A DNA stretch of 62,818 bases. Origin: Clostridiales bacterium UBA3678. GTDB taxonomy: Bacteria; Bacillota; Clostridia; TANB77; CAG-508. Where the stretch lies: assembly GCA_002372935.1 (NCBI GenBank), contig DFJF01000008.1, positions 8,195 to 71,012 of the forward strand, in the 5' to 3' direction. Below, piece after piece: positions 36,319-43,922 of the stretch. Position 1 is the first letter of the stretch, and the number at the start of each line of letters is the position of its first letter. The notes beneath the pieces were generated by a model. The model was not told the origin of the DNA. It worked only from the letters and a program-made list of their open reading frames with translations, and ran no database searches. A program made the translations under genes and the position numbers.

Positions 36319-36345
36319 TTCCTGTCAATAACTTACCGAGTCATC
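36319..36345. other. Attachment site of the serine-recombinase element, right
   Basis: Arm TTCCTGTCAATAA (36319-36331), ten bases, core CATC (36342-36345). Counterpart of 22800-22828. Confidence 0.8.
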
Positions 36346-36714
36346 ATTTCCAGATTTTAACATTAAACCATATAAAAGATTTTCAACAGATATTTTATCA
36401 TTTTGAGATAAACCTAATCTGGAACCACCAGTATTTGCTGACTTTTTAGAAATTGTAACAATATCAGATAAATTCGAATTTTCTATTACTACAATTGCAG
36501 TCATTATTTTTGTAGTAGATGCCATTTTACATTTTTCAAATTCATTTTTGCCATATAAAATTTGAGATGAATTCCTATCAATTACAACTGCATGTCTAGC
36601 ATTAATGATGGGAATTTTTGACTCATTTGAAAGGTCATCAGCATAAGAAATATTTGGAATTATAAAAAATGCAATAAAAACAATACAAAATATTTTTTTT
36701 GATAAATTTTTCAT
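36342..36714 (-). pseudogene. D-alanyl-D-alanine carboxypeptidase, 5' fragment (interrupted)
   Basis: Signal peptide (MKNLSKKIFCIVFIAFF..., cleavage near YA-DD), then INARHAVVIDRNSSQILYGK, the catalytic SxxK in ASTTKIMTA and the SGN of motif 2, ending SGNDDSV-SY-stop as the frame enters the element. The enzyme trims the pentapeptide D-Ala; DacF-type enzymes act in spore cortex. KTG and the rest are at 21979-22803. ATG 36714 is taken as start; AGGAG is 13 bases upstream, rather far. Any product made here would lack the third catalytic motif. Confidence 0.9.
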
Positions 36715-36794
36715 AATAGTTATCAGTCTCCTACAAAAAAATATTAAAATTTTAAAAAAAATATTACAAAAAAGCAAAAAAATCTGAAAAGACA

Positions 36795-36823
36795 TTGATT
36801 TTTACACAAAAATATAATATAAT
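36795..36823 (+). promoter_or_regulatory. Adhesin promoter
   Basis: TTGATT (36795-36800), 17 bp, TATAAT (36818-36823), about 48 bases before the adhesin start. Confidence 0.75.
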
Positions 36824-36871
36824 ATAGTTATGAGTGTGTTACTCAAAATATGATAAAAAGGGAGTAAAGAA

Positions 36872-39800
36872 ATGTTAAAAAATAAAACAGTCAAATTAGT
36901 CATATGTTTAATTATTTTAATTGTAATAGGTCTTTCATTATGTAGTAGTATGGTTTATGCTGCAACAACAACTACAAAATTAAACTATGCAAGAATTGTT
37001 AAAAATAGTAATGGCGTTTATGAAAATAAAAATGGTTATGCGCTAAATACTGGAACCAATCATCCAATATTCCAAATTGTATCAGTAAATGGAAATCAGA
37101 CGACAGGAACAAATTATTTTTGCTTAGATGCTTCTGCAGGAAGTACTTGGAATGCAAATCGAGTAGGAACAGCAGTAGATTATGATAGCAGTTATGATTT
37201 AGTAAATAACAAATCAGAAATATCAAATTTAATAAGTACATATAGCGATATTGCAAAAAGTAATTATTATAAACAAGTATTATGGTTATTAGATAATATG
37301 TATGTTGCAGATTCATCAAAAGAATCAATCTCCAGCTATTTAGCAAAAGCAGGATTAATAAAACAAGATGAAAATACAAACAAAAATGATTTAGGCTGGT
37401 ATATTGATGACAATAATCAAAAACATTATATTTACGCATATTATTTTGATGAGAGCAAGATAAAATCTGCAAATTCAAATAGTATATTTGCAAATACAAG
37501 TTCAGATGTATATAAACAATTATATGGAAATCTTGATGGAAAAGGTGGATATTATTATTTAGATGATAACGGAAATATGGTAGATGTAATTCTATCAGCA
37601 GATTTAATAGAAACAGTTGAGCAAGCTGCAATTTGGTATTTTACAAATTATTTAAATAATACAACAGCTACAACTGATGATAATTCTGAATACAATTGTT
37701 ATACATCAGACTCAGCAACAAGTATTTTAAATTGGTTAAGATATTCAGAAGATTCTTCAACATCAACATTATCATGGAAGTTATTGTCAAATAAAACTTT
37801 AACAGCAAAAACATTAGATAAGGATCAAAATGTTGTAACTCAAACGATAAATGAAGGTGCTATGTTACAAGAGCAAGCAGATATTTTATACAATTATTTA
37901 ATAGATTCTGCTAATGCAGCTGCAAAAAATGGATACACAAGTACAAGTACAGGTACTTTAAAAATTGAATTTTCAGGAAATAGTTCAGATGAAAAATTGG
38001 TAGAAGTTGGAGATAATTATAAAGTAGGACCATTAAAAGTTACTACAACAGGAAATACAACAATAACAGGAATTACTGTTACCGCAGGTACAGCCAATAT
38101 CACATCAAGTGTTACTTTACAAGATGCTAGCGGAAAAGCAATTACTACTCCAACATCAGGAACCAACTTCTATGTAATAGTTCCAAAGTCTCAAGCAACT
38201 GGAAATATTACAGTTAATACAACTGCTACAACAACAGCAACAGAAAAAAGATTATGGGTTAAATCAACTACTGATAATTCAAATGCAGAGCAACCATTGG
38301 TTGAAATTGAACAAACAACTAAAAATTTAAATGATAATATTACAATTCCAGTAGTTGAAAAAGAAAAGCCATTTGATTTGGCATTAAGAAAGGTTATTAC
38401 AAAGATTTCAGATGGTGCAGGAAATACAGTATCAATATTAAACGAGAACAATTTAGATGCAACAAGAAAAATAACAATAGACAATAGTACAATACCAAAT
38501 ACAGCAACTTACAAACATAGAAAAGATCCAGTAATAGTAAAAACAAATTATGTTATTACATATAACCTTAATATATATAATGAAGGTGAAGTAGATGGAT
38601 ATCCTACAGAAATAGTAGATCAATTACCTGCTGGACTTCAAAGTACTTTAGGAAATACAGTAACATCTGCAAATGGAAATACATATTCAGTATCTTATGA
38701 CAGCACAACAAATAAAATAACTTTAAAATTAACAAGCACAAGTCCAAAAAGCATTAAGGCTTATGATGGAAAAAATCTATCTAAAGATACAATAGAAGTT
38801 ACTGCAAAGGTAACACAGAAACCAGAATCCAATGGAACAACAAAACATTATTTAACAAATATAGCATATATTTCAGGTGAGAAAGATTCATCAGGAAAGA
38901 CTATAACACAAGATAGAGAAGGAACAGAATCAAGACCAACAAATTCACCAACTCAATCAGCTAGTGATTTAAATAGTACAGATGCAAATAGTTACAAAGG
39001 AAATACAAACAATCAATCAGTATATAATGATACAAATAATAATTACTATTATGAAGGACAAGAAGATGATGATGACTTTGAAAAGGTTGTAGTTTTACCA
39101 GAAGAAATTGATTTAGCATTAAGAAAATTTATAACTCAAGTAAGTACAGATGGAAATTTCTCAAATACATCTACAACAACGACATATAACAGAACACCAA
39201 GTGTAGATACATCAGGTTTAAAAGCAGGAACAGTAACTACTGCAACATATAATCATAGCAAAACACCAGTATATTTAAATGCAGGAGATTATGTACTATA
39301 TACACTAAGAGTATATAATGAAGGAGACTTAGATTGTTATGCTAGTCAAATTACAGATTATTTACCAGAATATTTAGATTTTGTGGATTCAACAGATTCA
39401 AATATAAGCTCAGTAAATTCTAAATGGACTTATGATTCACAGACAAGAAAGGTTACAACAACAGGAGAAGCAGCAAATGCAAAAACATTATTAAAAGCAT
39501 TTGATGCAGCAAAGGACAATGGAAATGGATCAGGTTTATCTTATACAGATGTACAAATAATTTGTAAAGTAAATAGTAGTGTAGCATCAGGAAAGAAACT
39601 TACAAATATTGCAGAAATTACAGAATATAAAGATGAAAACGGAAATGAAATAAAAAAAGACAGAGACTCAACTTCAAACGATTTAAATTATCCAGGAAAT
39701 CCAGAAACATATAAAGATGATGAGATAAATAAAGATTATGTACCTGGACAAGAAGATGATGATGATTTTGAAAAAGTTATAGTTAAAAAAACTGGAAAAT

Positions 39801-41428
39801 ATGATGTTATCCTAATAAAAGAGGATAAAGATGGAAAACAACTAGATTCAAAAGCAACATTCGAAGTAAATGGAGAGAAAAAAGAGGTAACAGGAACTTT
39901 AGTAGTAGCAGATGATGTAGAAATTAATTCAAGCAATGTAAATACACCTGATACATATACAATAAAAGAAACAATACCACCAGACGAGTATTGCAAATTT
40001 GATGGAACAATAACAATTACTGCTAATAAAACTTCAACAAATTCAGAATATACGTTAAAAGATTTAGACTATAAAGTAATAGATAGCAAAGGAAATGATA
40101 TTACAACAACAAAAGATGCAAATGTATATTTAAAAGATGGAAACATTTATGTAGAAGTAAAAGATTATCAATTTGATTTAGCATTAAGAAAATTCATTAC
40201 AGACATTAGAGGAAAAGAAGTAACAACAAGAATTCCACAAGTTGTATATAAAGATGGAAAGATTACATATAAACATCCAAAAGATGTTGTTAAAGTTGTA
40301 GTAGGAGATGTTGTTACATATACGATAAGAGTATTTAATGAAGGTGGAGTAGCAGGATATGCTGAAACAGTAACAGATGATATTCCAGAATACTTAGAAT
40401 ATTTACCAGATAATGATTTGAACAAAACATATAGATGGAAAATGTATGACAAAGATGGAAAGGAAACATCAAAAGTAAGTAATGCGGTAAAAATTGTAAC
40501 AGATTATACATCAAAAGCAAATGGAGAGACATTAATGAAGACAAACAATTTAACAGAAAATCCAAATTTGTTAAATCCATTTGATAGTAGCAAAGAAATA
40601 AGTGATACAAACCCAGACTATGTTGATGTAAAAGTTGCTTTTAAAGTAAAAGATCCAAATTCAAATAAAACAGTTATAACAAATAAAGCACAAATTTCAG
40701 AAGATGCTGATGAAGACGGAAATCCAATAGATGATATAGATTCTATACCAGATGAGTGGAATGACGGAGAAGATGACCAAGACTATGAAAATGTTAGTGT
40801 AGAATATTTTGATTTATCATTATTAAAATATGTAACAAAAGCAATAGTTACAGAAGATGGAAAAACAACAACTACAAAAACAGGAAACAATGGTTCAAGT
40901 AAAGATATAACACCAAAAGTTGAAATTCATAGAAAGAAGATAAACAAAACTGTAGTTAAATTTGAATATACAATTAAAATCACTAATGAAGGTGATATAG
41001 CAGGATATGCAAAAGAAATTACAGATTATGTTCCAAAGGGATTAAAATTCTATGCAGCAGATAACAAGAACTGGAAAGATGAAGGAAATAATGTAATATC
41101 AACAACAGCATTGAAAAATACATTATTACAGCCAGGAGAAAGTGCAACAGTAACAGTAGTATTAAGATGGATAAATGGAGAAGGAAATTTAAATTTAAAA
41201 GTAAATACAGCAGAAATTTCAAAAGACTATAATGAAAAAGGAGTACCAGATAGAGATTCAACACCAGACAATCAAAAGAAAGGTGAAGATGATATAGATG
41301 ATGCACCAGTATTGTTAACAATAGCAACAGGTTTGCTAGAACACACAATAGAATATGTATGTGTTGCATTAGTAATATTAGTTGTTATAGGATTAGGAAT
41401 TGTAGCTATTAGAAAGTTTGTATTATAA
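36872..41428 (+). CDS. Giant surface adhesin: thioester domain plus DUF11-like repeats
   Basis: 1,518 residues. Signal peptide (about 1-31), N-terminal thioester domain with the Cys in NYFCLDA (about 86) and the Gln in VEQAAIWYF (about 252). Then four to five related stalk modules that begin FDLALRKxIT and contain an NEGEVDGYPTEIVDQLP-type segment, several ending in EGQEDDDDFEKV; these resemble Cna-B/DUF11 isopeptide modules. The C terminus is an anchor (EYVCVALVILVVIGLGIVAI, then RKFVL) with no LPXTG. LLTIATG just before the helix may be a variant sorting signal for the sortase 17 bp downstream. Probably a covalent host-binding fibre. Confidence 0.85.
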   Translation: MLKNKTVKLVICLIILIVIGLSLCSSMVYAATTTTKLNYARIVKNSNGVYENKNGYALNTGTNHPIFQIVSVNGNQTTGTNYFCLDASAGSTWNANRVGTAVDYDSSYDLVNNKSEISNLISTYSDIAKSNYYKQVLWLLDNMYVADSSKESISSYLAKAGLIKQDENTNKNDLGWYIDDNNQKHYIYAYYFDESKIKSANSNSIFANTSSDVYKQLYGNLDGKGGYYYLDDNGNMVDVILSADLIETVEQAAIWYFTNYLNNTTATTDDNSEYNCYTSDSATSILNWLRYSEDSSTSTLSWKLLSNKTLTAKTLDKDQNVVTQTINEGAMLQEQADILYNYLIDSANAAAKNGYTSTSTGTLKIEFSGNSSDEKLVEVGDNYKVGPLKVTTTGNTTITGITVTAGTANITSSVTLQDASGKAITTPTSGTNFYVIVPKSQATGNITVNTTATTTATEKRLWVKSTTDNSNAEQPLVEIEQTTKNLNDNITIPVVEKEKPFDLALRKVITKISDGAGNTVSILNENNLDATRKITIDNSTIPNTATYKHRKDPVIVKTNYVITYNLNIYNEGEVDGYPTEIVDQLPAGLQSTLGNTVTSANGNTYSVSYDSTTNKITLKLTSTSPKSIKAYDGKNLSKDTIEVTAKVTQKPESNGTTKHYLTNIAYISGEKDSSGKTITQDREGTESRPTNSPTQSASDLNSTDANSYKGNTNNQSVYNDTNNNYYYEGQEDDDDFEKVVVLPEEIDLALRKFITQVSTDGNFSNTSTTTTYNRTPSVDTSGLKAGTVTTATYNHSKTPVYLNAGDYVLYTLRVYNEGDLDCYASQITDYLPEYLDFVDSTDSNISSVNSKWTYDSQTRKVTTTGEAANAKTLLKAFDAAKDNGNGSGLSYTDVQIICKVNSSVASGKKLTNIAEITEYKDENGNEIKKDRDSTSNDLNYPGNPETYKDDEINKDYVPGQEDDDDFEKVIVKKTGKYDVILIKEDKDGKQLDSKATFEVNGEKKEVTGTLVVADDVEINSSNVNTPDTYTIKETIPPDEYCKFDGTITITANKTSTNSEYTLKDLDYKVIDSKGNDITTTKDANVYLKDGNIYVEVKDYQFDLALRKFITDIRGKEVTTRIPQVVYKDGKITYKHPKDVVKVVVGDVVTYTIRVFNEGGVAGYAETVTDDIPEYLEYLPDNDLNKTYRWKMYDKDGKETSKVSNAVKIVTDYTSKANGETLMKTNNLTENPNLLNPFDSSKEISDTNPDYVDVKVAFKVKDPNSNKTVITNKAQISEDADEDGNPIDDIDSIPDEWNDGEDDQDYENVSVEYFDLSLLKYVTKAIVTEDGKTTTTKTGNNGSSKDITPKVEIHRKKINKTVVKFEYTIKITNEGDIAGYAKEITDYVPKGLKFYAADNKNWKDEGNNVISTTALKNTLLQPGESATVTVVLRWINGEGNLNLKVNTAEISKDYNEKGVPDRDSTPDNQKKGEDDIDDAPVLLTIATGLLEHTIEYVCVALVILVVIGLGIVAIRKFVL

Positions 41429-41445
41429 TAGAGGAGGTTTAAACT

Positions 41446-42123
41446 TTGGGAAGAAAATATGGTAAAGTTTTAACGATAATTTTGATTATAATAATTATTT
41501 CAGTAATTGCTTTGCTTGCATATTTGGGATATGATTACTTTTCAAAATATAATACAGAAAAAGATGCTGAAAATGCAGTAGATACTTTTATAAGTACAGC
41601 AACAGAAACACCGACTGCAACAAATGAAGACAATTTGAATAATAGTACTGAAATTGCAAGCAATAATTTGTTAAATAACACAAATACAACAAATTCAAGA
41701 AGTGCAACAAAGCCAAAATATAAAGGTTTTTATATGCTTGGTACAATTGAAATACCAAAAACTGGAGCTAAATATCCAGTATTAGAAAGGGTTACAAAGA
41801 AATCTTTGGAAACTGCTGTAGCAGTTATATATCCTTTTGAGAATCCAGTATTAAATACAGAAGGAAATGTAGTTATACAAGGACACAATTATAGAAATGG
41901 ACAATTTTTCTCAGATAATAAAAAATTATCAAAAGGAGATAGAATATATATAACAGATTTAAATAAGAAAAAGGTTACTTATACAGTATATAAAGTCTTC
42001 CAAACTTCAGAAAGTGATACAAGTTTCTATAATAGAGATACAGATGGAAAGATGGAAATTACATTATCTACATGTACAGATGATTCTAGTGCAAGAATTA
42101 TTGTTGAAGCAAGAGCAGATTAA
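41446..42123 (+). CDS. Sortase dedicated to the upstream adhesin
   Basis: 225 residues: an N-terminal membrane helix (about 8-28), a Ser/Thr/Asn-rich stem, and a sortase barrel with the catalytic His in QGHNYRNGQFF, Cys in TLSTCTDD and Arg in ARIIVEAR. Starts at TTG, supported by GAGGAGG eight bases before. Transcribed directly behind the adhesin, so it should attach it to the wall or polymerise it. Class uncertain (B/D/E-like). Confidence 0.9.
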   Translation: MGRKYGKVLTIILIIIIISVIALLAYLGYDYFSKYNTEKDAENAVDTFISTATETPTATNEDNLNNSTEIASNNLLNNTNTTNSRSATKPKYKGFYMLGTIEIPKTGAKYPVLERVTKKSLETAVAVIYPFENPVLNTEGNVVIQGHNYRNGQFFSDNKKLSKGDRIYITDLNKKKVTYTVYKVFQTSESDTSFYNRDTDGKMEITLSTCTDDSSARIIVEARAD

Positions 42124-42146
42124 TTTAATATGAATTAAATATTAAA

Positions 42147-42187
42147 CAATAGAAAGAATTTGAAATGTTCTTTCTATTGTTTTTTTA
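42147..42187 (+). terminator. Terminator of adhesin-sortase operon
   Basis: CAATAGAAAGAA / TTCTTTCTATTG 12-bp perfect stem followed by a T run. Confidence 0.9.
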
Positions 42188-42283
42188 TTAAAATTATCAT
42201 AAAAAAGTTTGATGGGAATATAGTTAAACAAGATAGTATTGTACAAGTTAAAAATATTATAAAAGCTTAAGAGGAGGAATTCT

Positions 42284-43204
42284 ATGGAGAGAGTAATGTC
42301 TGTTGAAGAAAGAATTAAAAGGGCAGAAGATATATACAATAAAAGAAATGGAATTCAATACACAAAATCAAAAAATTCTAAAGGAAAACACAAGGAAAAT
42401 GTAAAGAAATTATTTATGCAAATTTTTGTATTTTTATTAATATATATTGTTTTTTATACTGCAAAAAATAGAGAATACATCTTTTCTGAAGATTTTAGAA
42501 ATGAAGTTGATAATTTTTTTAATGAAAAGACGAAAATAAGTGAATGGTATTCTAATGCTAAAGGATATTTTACAGATAAATTTAATTATAATAATACAGA
42601 AAAAACAGAAAGTAATTCAGCAGTTCAGAAAGAAAATAATACTGAAAACCCAGATGATAGTAAAGATAATATTATTAAAGATAATGATAAAAGTAATTTT
42701 AATGATAACTCCAAAGATGATGAAGTAAATAATGGTGAAAATATTGGTGGAGCTTATGAAAGTGAAGAATTATCTGAACAGGAAAAAATGGTAAATGATG
42801 CAAAAGAAATTAAAAGTAAAATCAGTTTTATTATACCATTAAAAGGAACAATAAGTTCAACATTTGGGTGGAGAAATCCAACAACAAGTACAGTGCCAAG
42901 ATATCATACAGGATTAGATATTGCTGCAACAGAAGGAACTAAGATAAAATCAGCTACAGATGGAACTATAATTTTAGTTTCAAGTAATGGAGATTATGGA
43001 AAGCATTATCAAGTTCAAATAGATGACATAATAATAATATATGCTCATTGCAAAAAGCTTTATTTAAAAGAAGGAGATAAGGTAAAACAAGGGCAAGAAA
43101 TTGCAGAAGTTGGAACAACAGGAAATTCAACTGGTCCACATTTGCATTTTGAAATAAGAAAAGGAGAAGAAAAAATTGACCCGCAATTAATTTTAAACAT
43201 ATAG
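42284..43204 (+). CDS. Membrane M23 endopeptidase, SpoIVFA/SpoIIQ-like
   Basis: 306 residues: a basic N terminus, a membrane helix (about 45-62), an Asn/Asp-rich linker (about 100-165) and a C-terminal LytM/M23 domain (about 185-306). Zinc ligands are intact: HTGLDIA and HLHFE. Encoded 13 bp before a SpoIVFB-type protease, the gene order of clostridial spoIVFA-spoIVFB. Unlike Bacillus SpoIVFA the M23 site looks catalytically complete. It either anchors and regulates the protease or cuts peptidoglycan during engulfment. SD AGGAGG. Confidence 0.8.
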   Translation: MERVMSVEERIKRAEDIYNKRNGIQYTKSKNSKGKHKENVKKLFMQIFVFLLIYIVFYTAKNREYIFSEDFRNEVDNFFNEKTKISEWYSNAKGYFTDKFNYNNTEKTESNSAVQKENNTENPDDSKDNIIKDNDKSNFNDNSKDDEVNNGENIGGAYESEELSEQEKMVNDAKEIKSKISFIIPLKGTISSTFGWRNPTTSTVPRYHTGLDIAATEGTKIKSATDGTIILVSSNGDYGKHYQVQIDDIIIIYAHCKKLYLKEGDKVKQGQEIAEVGTTGNSTGPHLHFEIRKGEEKIDPQLILNI

Positions 43205-43217
43205 AAAGTAGGTTCAA

Positions 43218-43871
43218 ATGAAGTTTAGAATAGATTTAAAAATTATATTATTTATAATTTTATTTTTCTTTACAGGTCAGCTAAAAATATATTTAATAAT
43301 ACTATTTTTTGCACTACTTCACGAATTAGCACATATAATAATTGGAAGTATATTTAAATTTAGACCTATCAGTTTTGAATTTAACCCTATTGGTTTTTGT
43401 ATAGAAATGCTACCTAATAGAAAACAATATAATAAAAAATTTTTAAAATCAAATATTTCTGATTTTGATAACATATTAATTGGATTAGCAGGCCCATTGT
43501 TAAACTTAATAATAGCAATAGTATGTATTAGATGGAAATTTGTTTCTGAGCAAATGTTAAGATACAATGATGAAATATTTAATCTTAGAAAAATAATTAT
43601 ATATTCAAATTTAGTTGTAGGAATATTTAATTTATTTCCAATTTATCCATTAGATGGTGGAAGAATTTTAAAATGCATTTTAAGAATTATATTTGGAATA
43701 GAAAATGGAGAAAAGCTAATAAATTTAATTAGCAATATTTTTATGATTTTTTTAACTGCATTTTGTAGTATTTTAATTTTATATTTAAAAAATATTTCTA
43801 TAATGATTGTTTTATTATATTTGTGGATATTAACCATAAAAGAAAATAAGAGATATCAACTAATAGAATAA
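43218..43871 (+). CDS. spoIVFB: SpoIVFB-type M50 intramembrane metalloprotease
   Basis: 217 residues with about six membrane helices. The zinc motif is HELAH (about residue 35) and the second ligand motif is NLFPIYPLDGGRI (about 140), as in site-2 proteases. In sporulating bacteria SpoIVFB cleaves pro-sigma-K in the outer forespore membrane; pairing with the upstream M23 protein fits this. No CBS domain, so the short clostridial form. Confidence 0.85.
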   Translation: MKFRIDLKIILFIILFFFTGQLKIYLIILFFALLHELAHIIIGSIFKFRPISFEFNPIGFCIEMLPNRKQYNKKFLKSNISDFDNILIGLAGPLLNLIIAIVCIRWKFVSEQMLRYNDEIFNLRKIIIYSNLVVGIFNLFPIYPLDGGRILKCILRIIFGIENGEKLINLISNIFMIFLTAFCSILILYLKNISIMIVLLYLWILTIKENKRYQLIE

Positions 43872-43922
43872 AAATCCTTTTTTTGCAAACAATAACAAAA
43901 AACATAGAAAGGGTTTTTTGTT

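Larger units (their letters stand above)
22800..36345. mobile_element. 13.5-kb serine-recombinase element inside a carboxypeptidase gene
   Basis: Boundaries are the shared core CATC (22800-22803 and 36342-36345). Just inside are 13-bp inverted arms: TTATTGACAGGAA (22816-22828) and TTCCTGTCAATAA (36319-36331). Two large serine recombinases end only 26 bp from the right core. Cargo: a DUF3789 peptide, a replication-type HTH protein, a decayed tyrosine recombinase, small membrane and secreted proteins, cupin/HxlR/radical-SAM genes and a sigma-factor relic. No conjugation or packaging genes. Confidence 0.9.

Noticed and set aside
22816..36331. 13-bp inverted ends as IS terminal repeats
   Set aside because: No target duplication, no DDE transposase; the arms sit symmetrically around the GATG core beside serine recombinases, so attP arms explain them better.
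22792..36336. Crossover at GTA instead of GATG for the serine element
   Set aside because: It also restores a frame (SGNDDSVALAE) but leaves the arms asymmetric and the GDAA codons of the 3' part unexplained; GATG gives a symmetric attP and the family consensus.
36999..37631. Minus-strand 210-residue open frame opposite the adhesin
   Set aside because: Antisense shadow of the adhesin; leucine/histidine-rich low-complexity translation, no SD, no domain.
41019..41369. Minus-strand open frame, 116 residues
   Set aside because: Antisense shadow of the adhesin's 3' end with the same Leu/His bias.
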